Shown: positions 33,049-42,004, numbered from the stretch's first letter. The stretch: 43,100 bases of DNA from an uncultured Oscillospiraceae bacterium (GCA_934546685.1 CAKTEB010000010.1:1-43100); one strand, 5' to 3'. Notes: generated from the letters alone by a model not told the origin. A program made the numbers and translations.

Positions 33049-34254
33049 ATGGTTATCAGCAGTAAGTTTTTAGACGCACTGACCCCCTCTTCGATCCGCA
33101 GTATCACCGCCAAGATCCGGGACAAGGCAAAGGAGGGCGTTCAGGTGGTTTCCTTCGCGGGCGGCCTGCCCAGCAAGGAGTTCTTCCCCCTGGAGGATCT
33201 GCGCCGGATCACAGACAAGGTCTTTGAGGAGGAGGGCGGCGAGGCCATCCAGTATGCCGCCTCCGATGGCTACGATCCCCTGCGCCAGTATCTGGTGGAG
33301 TTCATGAAGCGTTATCAGGTAAACGATATCGACTACAAGAACATCCTCATCACCAGCGGCGCTCAGCAGGGTCTGGCCTATCTGTCCAAGGGCCTCATCG
33401 AGCCCGGCTCCGTGGTGATCGTGGAGAATCCCTCCTATCCCGGTGCGCTGGACACCTTCCGCTCCTACGGTGCCGAGATCATCGGAGTTCCCATGGACGA
33501 CGGCGGCATGAAGATGGATGCCCTGGAGGAGGTGCTGAAGCAGCACAAGAAGGTGGCCTTTATCTACACCATTGCGGACTTCCAGAACCCCACGGGCCGC
33601 TGCATGGCCATTGACCGCCGGAAGGAGCTGGTGGAGCTGGCTGAGAAGTACGATACCTTCATCGTGGAGGACGGCCCCTACAGCCTCATCTCCTTCGACG
33701 GTCAGATCAACCCCGCCATCAAGAGCTTCGACAAGTACGGCCGGGTCATCTACTCCGGCTCCACCTCCAAGACCATCGCCCCGGGCCTGCGTATCGGCTG
33801 GCTCATTGCGGATCATGAGAGCATCACCAAGCTGGTGTATCTCAAGATGCGGGATGATCTTCAGGTCAACAACATCGCTCAGCGCCAGGTCTACCACTAC
33901 CTGAAGGACTGCAACTTTGACGGCCACCTGAACACCGTCATTGACGTATATCGGAAGCGCCGGGACGTGATGGCCGAGGCCATCCGCCAGAGCTTCCCGG
34001 AGGGCACGGAGATCCTGATGCCCGGCGGCGGCCTGTTCATGTGGGTGAACCTGCCCGAGGGCGTAGACACCCTGGAGATGTTCGACTTCGTATTTCAGAA
34101 GAACATCGCCTATGTGCCCGGTCAGTTCTTCTGCCCTGACGGCAGCGGCAAAAACACCATGCGCCTGAACTTCTCCACCACCGGCGAGGACGAGATCGCC
34201 CGGTGCATCCCGATCCTGGGCGATATGATCAAGCAGTATCTGGCCCAGAAGTAA
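33049..34254 (+). CDS. PLP-dependent class I/II aminotransferase (2-aminoadipate-like)
   Basis: 401 residues, ATG 33049 behind GTAAGGAG. Class I aminotransferase motifs: SFAGGLPSKEFFP, YAASDGYDPLRQYL, NPTGR, and the PLP Lys in SGSTSKTIAPGLRIGW. Such enzymes, related to the catalytic part of MocR regulators, transfer amino groups from aromatic or adipate-like donors. It is the last gene of the operon, 48 bases after the transporter, before a hairpin. Its role in sugar-acid use is not evident; it may use the keto acid produced. Confidence 0.88.
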   Translation: MVISSKFLDALTPSSIRSITAKIRDKAKEGVQVVSFAGGLPSKEFFPLEDLRRITDKVFEEEGGEAIQYAASDGYDPLRQYLVEFMKRYQVNDIDYKNILITSGAQQGLAYLSKGLIEPGSVVIVENPSYPGALDTFRSYGAEIIGVPMDDGGMKMDALEEVLKQHKKVAFIYTIADFQNPTGRCMAIDRRKELVELAEKYDTFIVEDGPYSLISFDGQINPAIKSFDKYGRVIYSGSTSKTIAPGLRIGWLIADHESITKLVYLKMRDDLQVNNIAQRQVYHYLKDCNFDGHLNTVIDVYRKRRDVMAEAIRQSFPEGTEILMPGGGLFMWVNLPEGVDTLEMFDFVFQKNIAYVPGQFFCPDGSGKNTMRLNFSTTGEDEIARCIPILGDMIKQYLAQK

Positions 34255-34278
34255 TCGCTCCGAAACAGAATATGAATC

Positions 34279-34313
34279 ACGACGCCCCAGCTGCAACCGT
34301 GCAGCTGGGGCGT
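34279..34313. terminator. Hairpin between convergent operons
   Basis: Arms GACGCCCCAGCTGCA and TGCAGCTGGGGCGTC with a 5-base loop. There is no good T-run on either side, but its place between convergent genes argues for termination. Confidence 0.55.
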
Positions 34314-34339
34314 CAACGCATATTATCATACTTATTCTC

Positions 34340-35740
34340 TTAAAACAGCAGATTCCAGAACCCGGTGGAGGTCAGGAACAGCACCAGCATCACCACCGGC
34401 ACCACATACCGGATCATGACTCGGTACAGTCCGGTCCGGTGGAAGGTCTCGCCATTTTTCTCCACCTCGCTGATGATCCACTGGGGGCCCACCACCCATC
34501 CCACCAGAATGCTGGTCAGCAGGCTGATAAAGGGCATTAGGAAGGAGTTGCTGATGTAGTCCATCACATCCAGCAGCTGGGCCGTGGAGCCATTGGGCAG
34601 CGGCAGCTCGAAGTACAGGGCGTTATAGCCCAGGCAGATCAGGATCGCCGTCACCAGGGAGTAGATCCCGATCATGGCGCACATCTGCTTCCGGGACTTG
34701 TGGAAGATTTCCATGCAGTTGGCCACCAGGGTCTCCATGACGGACACGCAGCTGGTCAGCGCCGCAAAGGCCAAGGCCAGGAAGAAGGCAATGCCTACAA
34801 TGCGCCCAATGCCGCCCATGGCCGCGAAGACCTTGGGCAGGCTGATAAACGTCAGGCTGGGGCCGCTGGCCATGCCATCGGTGCCCAGGAACACATACAC
34901 CGCCGGAATGATCATCATACCCGCCAGGAAAGCTACGCCAGTGTCAAAGATCTCGATCTGATTGTTGGCCTTGTTGAGATCCACATCGTCCTTCACATAG
35001 CTGCCATAGGTGATCATAATGCCCATGCTGACGCTCAGGGAGAAGAACAGCTGGCTCATGGCGTCCAGCACCACGTTCAGAAACTTTCCGGCAGTTATGC
35101 CTGTGAAGTCCGGCTTCAGGTAGACCAGGAGGCCCTGGAGGCCTGTGCGGGTCTCGCCGCTGTCATCGGTATGGGACAGGGTCAGAGAGAAGATGGTAAT
35201 GGCCACGATCAGCACCAGCAGTCCCGGCATGATGAATTTCGAATATTTTTCGATGCCCTTCTCCACGCCGCAGTAGACCACCCAGGCGGTCAGAGCCAGA
35301 AATACCAGCATAAACACAATGGGCGACACCGGCGAGGTGATGAAGGAGGTAAAGAAGCCGTCCTCCACCGCCTGGGTGCCCGACGAGGTGAGATACACCG
35401 CAAAATATTTGGTGATCCAGCCGCCGATGACAGAATAGTAGGTCATAATCAGGGCGGGCACCAGGAAGGTGAGATACCCCAGGAATCCCCAGCCCTTTTT
35501 CATGGTGCCGAAGGCATTCAGGGCGTTCTGCTTGGTCTTCCGGCCGATGGCCACGTCGGTGGTCAAAAGCACAAAGCCAAAGGTCAGCACCAGCACCAGA
35601 TAGACGATCAGAAACAGTCCGCCGCCGTCCTTGGCGCAGAGATAAGGGAACCTCCAGATATTGCCCACGCCCACGGCGCTTCCCGCCGCGGCCAATACGA
35701 AGCCCAGTGAGCCCGTGAAGCCGCCCTTTTTATTTTTCAT
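34340..35740 (-). CDS. Sodium:neurotransmitter symporter-family (SNF/NSS) transporter
   Basis: 466 residues from ATG 35740, preceded by AAGAGGAG; a GTG three codons upstream overlaps the ribosome site. About 11-12 helices, starting with GFVLAAAGSAVGVGNIWRFPYL (the TM1 sodium/substrate site) and GGGLFLIVYLVLV. As in other bacterial NSS proteins such as LeuT or TyT1 it probably imports an amino acid with Na+. Divergent from an XRE regulator. The sulfur amino-acid genes downstream of that regulator hint at a Met- or Cys-related substrate, which is only a guess. Confidence 0.9.
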   Translation of the reverse strand: MKNKKGGFTGSLGFVLAAAGSAVGVGNIWRFPYLCAKDGGGLFLIVYLVLVLTFGFVLLTTDVAIGRKTKQNALNAFGTMKKGWGFLGYLTFLVPALIMTYYSVIGGWITKYFAVYLTSSGTQAVEDGFFTSFITSPVSPIVFMLVFLALTAWVVYCGVEKGIEKYSKFIMPGLLVLIVAITIFSLTLSHTDDSGETRTGLQGLLVYLKPDFTGITAGKFLNVVLDAMSQLFFSLSVSMGIMITYGSYVKDDVDLNKANNQIEIFDTGVAFLAGMMIIPAVYVFLGTDGMASGPSLTFISLPKVFAAMGGIGRIVGIAFFLALAFAALTSCVSVMETLVANCMEIFHKSRKQMCAMIGIYSLVTAILICLGYNALYFELPLPNGSTAQLLDVMDYISNSFLMPFISLLTSILVGWVVGPQWIISEVEKNGETFHRTGLYRVMIRYVVPVVMLVLFLTSTGFWNLLF

Positions 35741-35876
35741 GTGATCCACTCCTCTTCATTTTCAACCTGCTTATTGTAACAGAATGCAGCGAATCCTGCA
35801 CGGAAGTAGATTTCTTAAAGCGAAACTTTTTCTCCAAAATGTTCTCTTGGCGGTATCTTTTGAAAGAAAATCATGC

Positions 35877-35902
35877 TATAATCCCTAGCGCGAACAGGGA
35901 TT
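35877..35902 (+). promoter_or_regulatory. Extended -10 promoter with inverted-repeat operator for the XRE gene
   Basis: TGCTATAAT places an extended -10 hexamer at 35877-35882. Arms AATCCCT (35880-35886) and AGGGATT (35896-35902) with a 9-base spacer overlap the -10 and the start point, where an XRE dimer could repress its own gene. Confidence 0.6.
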
Positions 35903-35935
35903 ATGCAAATTTGAATATTATAAGGAAACTTTTCT

Positions 35936-36673
35936 ATGGATACCATACAGAAATATGTGGGCGCACAGATCCGGAAATACCGGAAAAGCTGCAAATGGAC
36001 CATTCAGGACCTGGCCGACGCCATCCACAAGAGCCGAGCCACGGTCTGCAAATACGAGCGGGGCGAGATCGCCATCGATGTGGGAAGCTTATACGAGATC
36101 AGCCAGGCCCTCCAGATCTCCCTGGGCCAGCTGACGGATTATCACCCCCTGCCTCCGGCCCCGGAGGCTCTGGAGCCGGGCAGCGGCGCCATGAGCCCCT
36201 TTTTTCGGGCCAAGCGGCTGTACTTTTACTTCTACGACGGCCGCTACAGCCGTCTCAAGGACGGCATCATCAACATTCGGGAGAAGACCGGGGAGCCGGG
36301 CACCTACGAGGCCACCTTCACCATCTCCTCCGTGACCCCCGGAGGCCGCAGCAGCGAGGCCTTTTACACCGGCAGCGTGCTCTACAGCGACATGCTGATC
36401 CGTTTTACCTTCGTGAACCAGTATAACCCCCTGGAGGAGGATCTCCTGTACATCTTCAATCCCCTGGAAAAGCGGGATTACAGCGACGGCCTCCTCTGCG
36501 GCATCTCCAGCGCGGATCTCATGCCCTGCGCCTTCCGGTGTCTTGTGACCCTGCGGCCCCAGGCCCTGGACGAGCAGCTCCGGCAGCGGCTGCTGCTGAC
36601 GCCCCAGGAGATGCGCCGATGGGCCAGAGAGAATATGCTGCTGGTGGACAACCGGGGCGGCGGTGCAGTCTAA
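35936..36673 (+). CDS. XRE-family helix-turn-helix regulator
   Basis: 245 residues, ATG 35936 behind TAAGGAAAC. The first 65 residues are a Cro/CI-type helix-turn-helix (IRKYRKSCKWTIQDLADAIHKSRATVCKYERGE). The remaining 170 residues form a beta-rich effector-type domain (LYFYFYDGRYSRLKDGIINI) of no recognised family. It is divergent from the SNF transporter, has a palindrome at its own promoter, and may control both. Confidence 0.82.
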   Translation: MDTIQKYVGAQIRKYRKSCKWTIQDLADAIHKSRATVCKYERGEIAIDVGSLYEISQALQISLGQLTDYHPLPPAPEALEPGSGAMSPFFRAKRLYFYFYDGRYSRLKDGIINIREKTGEPGTYEATFTISSVTPGGRSSEAFYTGSVLYSDMLIRFTFVNQYNPLEEDLLYIFNPLEKRDYSDGLLCGISSADLMPCAFRCLVTLRPQALDEQLRQRLLLTPQEMRRWARENMLLVDNRGGGAV

Positions 36674-36680
36674 CATTGAA

Positions 36681-36714
36681 GATCCCCCACCGCCGGGAAT
36701 GGCAGTGGGGGATC
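36681..36714. terminator. Hairpin between the XRE gene and the convergent PLP operon
   Basis: Arms GATCCCCCACCGCC and GGCAGTGGGGGATC (one mismatch), loop about 6 bases; no T-run. Its place between convergent genes suggests a two-way terminator. Confidence 0.55.
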
Positions 36715-36726
36715 GGAAATCACTCG

Positions 36727-37896
36727 TTATTTCAGGGTGCGGATGGCCTGCTGAAGCTGGGAAACTGCCTGCTGGAGCGTGGCTCTGGGACAGGCGATGT
36801 TGATCCGCTGGAACTGGGCCGAGGCCTCGCCGAACATCCGTCCGCCGTCCAGCCAGAGATTTGCCTGATAGAGCACCAGATCCTCCAGCGCCTTGCCGCT
36901 GAGGCCCAGACCGCTGCAATCCAGCCAGCAGAGATAGGTGCCCTCCGGCTCCACCAGTCGAATACCGGGCAAATCCACATTCCGTAGGTAGTCGAGATTG
37001 GAGACAAGGTAGGCTTTGAGCTCCTCCAGCCACGCTTCTCCGCCGGCATAGGCCGCCTGACAGGCGATCAGGCCCAGACTTGGCGCCTGAGAATAGCCCG
37101 CCCGAGTCACCTCGTCCTGGAATCTCTGCCGCAGCTGGGGATTCTCGATGAAGATGTTGGAGATTTGGAGCCCCGCCAGGTTGAAGGTCTTGGTGGGCGC
37201 GGTGCAGAGGATCGTCCGCTGGGCTATGTCCTCGGACACCGTGGGGAAGACGATATGCGTATGCCCTGGCCAAGTAAAATCGCAGTGGATCTCGTCGGAA
37301 ATCACCAGCAGGTCATATTCCTTGCAGAGGGCCGCCACCTGCTCCAGCTCCGTCCGGGTCCACACCCGGCCTACGGGATTGTGGGGGCTGCAAAACAGCA
37401 GGAGCTTCACGTTCCCTTCCCGGATCTTCTGCTCCAGGTCGTCAAAGTCAATGGTATATCGCCCGTCCTGATACCGGAGCGGACTCTCCACCAGCCTTCG
37501 GCCATTGTCCCGGATGACCTCATAGAAGGGATAGTATACCGGCGTGAGAATCAGTACCCCGTCTCCCGGCTCCGTCAGGGCTCGCACCGCCGCAGCCAGC
37601 GCAAATACCACACCGGGTGTTTTGATGACCCACTCCGACTTGGCCTCATAGCCATGCCGCTGGGAGAACCAGCCCAGCAGCGCGTCAAAATAGGGCTCTA
37701 AGGGCTCGGAATACCCGAAAATCCCGTGGGCGACAGCCTTTTGCAGGGCCTCCTGAACGCAGGGCGCCGTGGGGAAGTCCATATCCGCCACCCAAAGGGG
37801 CAACACATCCTTGGGCCGCCCTCGCTGGACGGCAAAGTCGTATTTCAGACTGCCGGTATTTCTCCGTTCCGTCAGTTTGTCAAAATCAAAGCTCAT
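36727..37896 (-). CDS. MalY/PatB-type cystathionine beta-lyase/aminotransferase
   Basis: 389 residues, ATG 37896, overlapping the stop of the upstream gene by four bases. MalY/PatB motifs: FDFDKLTERRNTGSLKYD, PLWVADMDFPTAPCV, IFGYSEP, CSPHNPVGRVWT, SDEIHCDFTWPGH and the PLP Lys in CTAPTKTFNLAG. The family cleaves C-S bonds of cystathionine or cysteine conjugates. With the gamma-synthase-like neighbour it forms a two-step transsulfuration or C-S lyase operon. A GTG-free, clean gene of normal length. Confidence 0.9.
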   Translation of the reverse strand: MSFDFDKLTERRNTGSLKYDFAVQRGRPKDVLPLWVADMDFPTAPCVQEALQKAVAHGIFGYSEPLEPYFDALLGWFSQRHGYEAKSEWVIKTPGVVFALAAAVRALTEPGDGVLILTPVYYPFYEVIRDNGRRLVESPLRYQDGRYTIDFDDLEQKIREGNVKLLLFCSPHNPVGRVWTRTELEQVAALCKEYDLLVISDEIHCDFTWPGHTHIVFPTVSEDIAQRTILCTAPTKTFNLAGLQISNIFIENPQLRQRFQDEVTRAGYSQAPSLGLIACQAAYAGGEAWLEELKAYLVSNLDYLRNVDLPGIRLVEPEGTYLCWLDCSGLGLSGKALEDLVLYQANLWLDGGRMFGEASAQFQRINIACPRATLQQAVSQLQQAIRTLK

Positions 37897-39044
37897 TTGG
37901 ATGCCTCCAATGCCTGCTTCAGGTCAGCCGTCAGATCCTCTACATTCTCCGCGCCCACGCTGAGCCGCAGAAGGGTGTCGGTAATGCCGAGGTGCTGCCG
38001 CTCCTCCTCGGTGAGGTCCGGGTGGGTCTGGGTCCGGGGATAGGTCAGCAGACTTTCCACGCCGCCCAGACTCTCCGCAAAGGTGATGAGCCGGACGTGC
38101 TCCAGAATGCCGATGGCCCGCTCCGCGGTGTCCGTGCGGAAGGAGATCATACTGCCGGAGCCCCGGGCCTGCTTCTGGTTGATGGCATAGCCGGGATGCT
38201 CCGGCAGGCCCACATAGTATACATGCTCGATACCAGGCTGCTCCTTGAGCCAGCTGGCCAGGATCTTGGCGTTTTCCTGCTGGCGCTCCATACGCAGAGC
38301 CAGGGTCTTCACGCCCCGGAGCACCAGCCAGCTGTCAAAGGGCGCAAGTCCGCCGCCGGTGGTCTTATAGAGCTCCCGATACTGGGCCGCCAGCTCCGAA
38401 TCCTTCACGCAGAGGAAGCCGGAGAGGGTATCATTGTGACCGCCCAGATATTTGCTGCCGCTGTGGATCACCAGATCAGCCCCCAGCTTCAAGGGATTCT
38501 GAAAATAGGGAGAGAGGAAGGTATTGTCTACGATCAGCAGAATGTTTCTGGGCTTCGTGAGGGCGGCAATGGCGGCAATGTCCGTAACCATCATCATGGG
38601 ATTCGTAGGAGTTTCCAGATAGACCGCCTTGGTCTCGGGCCGGAGCGCCGCCTCCACCCGGGCTGGATCGGAGGTGTCAAGGAACGTGGAGGTAATGCCG
38701 TTCTTCCCTGAAACCGTTTTCAGAATGCGGTTGGTGCCGCCGTAGAGATCCTCAGAGCAGACAATATGGTCCCCGGGCTGAAACAGCTCCAGGCAGCAGC
38801 TGATGGCCGCCATGCCGGAGGTAAATGCCATGGCGTCGGCGGCCCCCTCCAGGGCGGAGATCACGCTTTCCAGCTTACTGCGAGTGGGATTTGTCTCCCG
38901 GGTATAGTCATAGCCGGTCTTCTCCGTCAGATGGGTGTGGCCGTAGGAGGCCGTCTGGTAAATGGGGAAGCTGATGGGCCGGGAGGGGTCAGCATAGGTA
39001 AAGTCCGCTGACCCGTGAATACACTTGGTTTCCAGTTCTGACAT
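37893..39044 (-). CDS. Cystathionine gamma-synthase/lyase-family PLP enzyme
   Basis: 383 residues, ATG 39044 behind AAAAGGAG. Cys/Met-metabolism fold type I enzyme: IYQTASYGHT, YDYTRETNPTR, the Gly-rich ALEGAADAMAFTSGMAA, VDNTFLSPYFQNPL, and the PLP Lys in IHSGSKYLGGHND. The family includes MetB, MetC, MetY and methionine gamma-lyase; the ordering with a MalY-type lyase favours cystathionine formation or breakdown, but the exact reaction cannot be told from motifs. Regulated by the leader at 39072-39284. Confidence 0.88.
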   Translation of the reverse strand: MSELETKCIHGSADFTYADPSRPISFPIYQTASYGHTHLTEKTGYDYTRETNPTRSKLESVISALEGAADAMAFTSGMAAISCCLELFQPGDHIVCSEDLYGGTNRILKTVSGKNGITSTFLDTSDPARVEAALRPETKAVYLETPTNPMMMVTDIAAIAALTKPRNILLIVDNTFLSPYFQNPLKLGADLVIHSGSKYLGGHNDTLSGFLCVKDSELAAQYRELYKTTGGGLAPFDSWLVLRGVKTLALRMERQQENAKILASWLKEQPGIEHVYYVGLPEHPGYAINQKQARGSGSMISFRTDTAERAIGILEHVRLITFAESLGGVESLLTYPRTQTHPDLTEEERQHLGITDTLLRLSVGAENVEDLTADLKQALEASK

Positions 39045-39071
39045 GATACATACTCCTTTTGGTTTTGGGTG

Positions 39072-39107
39072 AAAAATCAGGCGGGATCCACCGGGGATCT
39101 CCGCCTG
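39072..39107 (-). terminator. Attenuator-like terminator just upstream of the gamma-synthase gene
   Basis: On the minus strand a hairpin with arms CAGGCGG...GATCC and GGATC...CCGCCTG (39078-39107) is followed by ATTTTT (39072-39077), 28 bases before the start codon. Lying inside the transcript, it must be conditionally read through. Confidence 0.75.
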
Positions 39108-39127
39108 TACATTGCTGTCTGTTTGCT

Positions 39128-39172
39128 TCAGACCTCACAAGAGCGCAGAAATCCCCCGTGCGGCCAAAACAT
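39128..39172 (-). CDS. Possible 14-residue leader peptide in the 5' leader of the PLP operon
   Basis: ATG 39172 opens MFWPHGGFLRSCEV and stops at 39128. A second in-frame mini-ORF (MYRRRSPVDPA, 39112-39077) ends inside the terminator hairpin. Trp and Cys codons are present; whether it is translated is unknown. Confidence 0.35.
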   Translation of the reverse strand: MFWPHGGFLRSCEV

Positions 39173-39255
39173 TCGATTCCGTTCCGTCGAAAGCGAGAAC
39201 ATCACAGACACTTCCATTCTTTGCTTTATCCCATCAGTTAGATAGGGTAAATAGG

Positions 39256-39284
39256 ATAATAGCACGGATCCACAGTCCATGCAA
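39256..39284 (-). promoter_or_regulatory. Promoter of the sulfur amino-acid PLP operon
   Basis: Minus-strand TTGCAT (39279-39284), 17 bases, TATTAT (39256-39261). This gives a leader of about 200 bases before ATG 39044. The rest of the 39285-39500 stretch shows no gene I can support. Confidence 0.65.
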
Positions 39285-39525
39285 TACTTTTCACCGAAAA
39301 GCCGCAATTTTGTGAAGGCTGCATAGGGAAACCCAATCATTTTGTGGAGGAAACCAGCAGATTTCAAATTGCACTGACAGCATCCGCATATCCAGAGCCG
39401 GGGACCCATGCGATCCGGGCGACCAGAACGGTGGAGAAGATTCCCATAGGTTATGTGGCCCCATTGCTTCCGCATTTTTAGTTGGACATCGAAAAGTTCT
39501 GCTTCCCTTCGGCGGCTGCCTGTGC

Positions 39526-39531
39526 TATGAT
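39526..39531 (+). promoter_or_regulatory. Extended -10 promoter of the hydrolase gene
   Basis: TGCTATGAT gives an extended -10 (39526-39531), with a poor -35 (TTCCCT). It lies 31 bases before ATG 39562. Confidence 0.4.
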
Positions 39532-39561
39532 GGAAGCAAACATCGAAACGGAGGATGCAGT

Positions 39562-40503
39562 ATGTTTAGTAAAGCCTTTCTAGATTATCAAAGCAGCATT
39601 CCCACGGTGCCCCCAGCCTCCATGGACGGGCCTGGCATTCCCGGCACCGCTCCCGGCCCCGCCGGAGCGCCCATCCCCCCGGAGTACGCCCATCTGAAGG
39701 TCCCCATGATGCCGCCGGACTACGTCTCCCCGGAGCCGGAGATCCCCGCCGACTTTCAGGGCGGCAAAGTGACCCTCGGCGGTGTTCCCGGCATGTACCT
39801 GACAAGAGCCGGCGTCCGGGAAAAGGCCGCGTTCCTCTACATCCACGGCGGCGGCTTCACCCTGGGCAGCGGCATGACCGCCGGGCCTCTGCTGGCGCAC
39901 TTTTTAGAGAAAACCAATCTGGCGGGCTACTCCGTGGACTACTCCCTGGCCCCCTACGCCAAGTTCCCTGTAGCCATCGATCAGTGCATGGCTTTTTATA
40001 AAGGACTTCTGGAGCTGGGCATCCAGCGGATCGTGGTGGGCGGTGAATCCGCCGGAGCCGGAATGACCCTGAGCCTGGTACACGCACTGAAAATGGAGGG
40101 GCTCCCCCTCCCTGCCGCCATCTGGTGCTCCTCTCCCGTAGATAACATCCGGTACGATCAGGAAGAGCTGTTCCGGACGGATATGTTTACCGACTGCTGC
40201 GAGGATCTGGCGGAGGCCTACGCCGGTGATGCGGATCCCAGGGATCCCCGGCTTTCCCCGATCTATGGGGATTTCAGCGATTTTCCGCCTGCCTTCATTC
40301 AATCCGGCAGCGGCGAGAGTCTTTCCGCCGGTGCGCTCCGGATTGTAGACAAGCTGGTGCGGGCAGGAAACGAGGTGCATTTCACCTTTGGAAAGGGCAT
40401 GCCCCATACCTTCGCCATGGACTATGCCATCTACCCTGAGGCGGAAAACGCCATGAATGAAATTCTGACCTTCGTAAACCAGGTACTGGATCTGGAAACG
40501 TAA
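39562..40503 (+). CDS. Alpha/beta hydrolase (hormone-sensitive-lipase type)
   Basis: 313 residues, ATG 39562 behind ACGGAGG. HSL-family signs: oxyanion-hole HGGGF in FLYIHGGGFTLGSG, nucleophile Ser in GGESAGAGM, a likely Asp near SGSGESLSAGA, and a final His in GMPHTFAMD. The N-terminal 45 residues are rich in Gly, Pro and Ala (GPGIPGTAPGPAGAPIPP), like loops in the reductase and beta-helix protein of this window. No signal peptide, so a cytoplasmic esterase of a small ester is expected. Its next neighbour is the broken solute-binding gene on the other strand. Confidence 0.85.
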   Translation: MFSKAFLDYQSSIPTVPPASMDGPGIPGTAPGPAGAPIPPEYAHLKVPMMPPDYVSPEPEIPADFQGGKVTLGGVPGMYLTRAGVREKAAFLYIHGGGFTLGSGMTAGPLLAHFLEKTNLAGYSVDYSLAPYAKFPVAIDQCMAFYKGLLELGIQRIVVGGESAGAGMTLSLVHALKMEGLPLPAAIWCSSPVDNIRYDQEELFRTDMFTDCCEDLAEAYAGDADPRDPRLSPIYGDFSDFPPAFIQSGSGESLSAGALRIVDKLVRAGNEVHFTFGKGMPHTFAMDYAIYPEAENAMNEILTFVNQVLDLET

Positions 40504-40505
40504 CA

Positions 40506-40543
40506 CAAGCGGTGCTGTCTGATGGCCATGACAGCACCGCTTG
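40506..40543. terminator. Convergent terminator between hydrolase and solute-binding gene
   Basis: Perfect 14-base arms (CAAGCGGTGCTGTC and complement) with a 10-base loop; the T-runs are poor on both sides. Confidence 0.65.
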
Positions 40544-40561
40544 CCTTATATTCCATTTATT

Positions 40562-41994
40562 TTACTTCTCATGATACGCCTGGTACAGCGCTTCTGCCTC
40601 CTCCAGCCGCTCATCATACTGCGCTACGCCGGTCTGGCCCAGCTCCAAAAGGCTCTGGAGGCCGCAGCCGTCCAGCTTGTCGAGGAACTCCTGCCAGTCC
40701 CCGTCGATGTCCTTGTCGCCGGTGATGAACTTCACCACATACTCCTGATAGGTGGTAAACACATCCGACTGATAGCTGTAGAACTCGTAGCTCTGATCCG
40801 TGTTCAGGGTGTAGCTGGTGATGCCCGGATTGTCCGTCATCCAGAGCTCACAGTCCTCCACCTGCCGATCCGTATAGGAGGAGAGATAGCGGTCGTAGTC
40901 CACCTGATAGGGGCCGTCCTTAAAGAAATAGTAGGTCATCATCACCGCGGCGCCCAGTCCGTATTCATCCTGGAGGATCAGGTCCGTAAAGTGCTTCTCG
41001 CCGTCCGCGTCTACGGTATAGGTCACATTCTCTGTACCCCAGTTGGCAAAGGTGTAGCCGTCGGGGGTATAGAATTCATTGAGCACGGCGCACAGGGTCG
41101 CCACATCCGAGGATGCCGTGGTGACGGAGAAGCCGCCCATGCCGTCCACGCCGTTGGTAGCCGCGCCCTTACCGAATCGGTTGCTGTCACCGGCGTTCTT
41201 CACCGGATAGGAGAAGCCCTGGATATCCGCCTGGGGCTCCAGAGCAGACAGCGCCGCCTGCTCGGACTCCAGATAGGCCACATAGGTAAACCATGCGCCG
41301 ATATCGCCGTTGTTGATGAGGGCGCTGTCCGGATGATCCACCTGGCCCTGGCTCAGGAAGTCAGGATAGATAAGCCCCTCCTGATACCACTGGTGCATCA
41401 TTTTGAGGTAGTCCTGGAATTCCGGATCCTCCGTGGGGAACAGAAACTGATCGTTTTCCACATACAAAGGCGCCGCCACACCCCCTCCTCCACCGCGCCG
41501 TCTACGCCGCCGGAGTAGCTGAGGCTGCCCACGATCACGTCCGTATAGTCTCCGGAGGCGATCATCAGATTCTGCTTATCCGCCGAATCGAAGAAGGAAT
41601 AGAGATCCACCTGAATATCCGCTCCGGTGCGCTCATGGAGCCATTTCGCCCAGCCTAGATCCTGGCCCGCATCCTGGATCAGGCCGCTGCCGGTGAGGGA
41701 CGGGGTGGTGGACATACTGATGGAAATGGAGAAGGGCTCCTCCAGGGGAAATTTCACCAGGTGCTGGATCTCTTTCGGCTGTTCAGCCAGGCTCTCCTCC
41801 TGATTGCTCCCCGCCTCTGCCGCAGACTGCACCGGGAGCGCCGGTGCGGCAGATTCCGCCGCCGATACGCTCTGCTTCTCTGCCGGCGCCGAGACCGTGG
41901 CCTCCGAGGCGCTGCCGCCTCCGCCGCAGCCCGACAGGGCCGCGGTCAGCAGGGCCCCGGTGAGCAGCAGCGCCGCAATTCTGTTTTTCATCAT
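40562..41994 (-). pseudogene. Solute-binding lipoprotein broken by an out-of-frame internal deletion
   Basis: The 5' part from ATG 41994 (AGGAGG upstream) encodes a lipoprotein signal with lipobox LSGCGGGG, then a Ser/Ala/Glu linker and the start of the binding domain up to SYSGGVDGAVEEGV. At about 41480 the frame changes, and the 3' part (40562 to about 41478) resumes at APLYVENDQFLFPTEDPEFQ. Compared with the intact protein at 4642, about 120 residues are missing between the two parts, so this is an out-of-frame deletion and not a single-base error. The product would be a 198-residue truncated lipoprotein. It follows the gene at 42005 by 10 bases, so they formed one operon. Confidence 0.85.
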
Positions 41995-42004
41995 GATGTC
42001 CTCC

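Noticed and set aside
33070..34329. 419-codon minus-strand frame opposite the aminotransferase
   Set aside because: Antisense shadow; the plus strand has the PLP Lys motif and a ribosome site.
39072..39260. SAM-I riboswitch or T-box in the PLP operon leader
   Set aside because: No recognisable SAM-I core; only a weak resemblance to the T-box sequence, so no class was assigned.
39173..39475. Upstream part of a 115-codon minus-strand frame
   Set aside because: It crosses the promoter at 39256-39284; only the 14-residue end lies in the leader.
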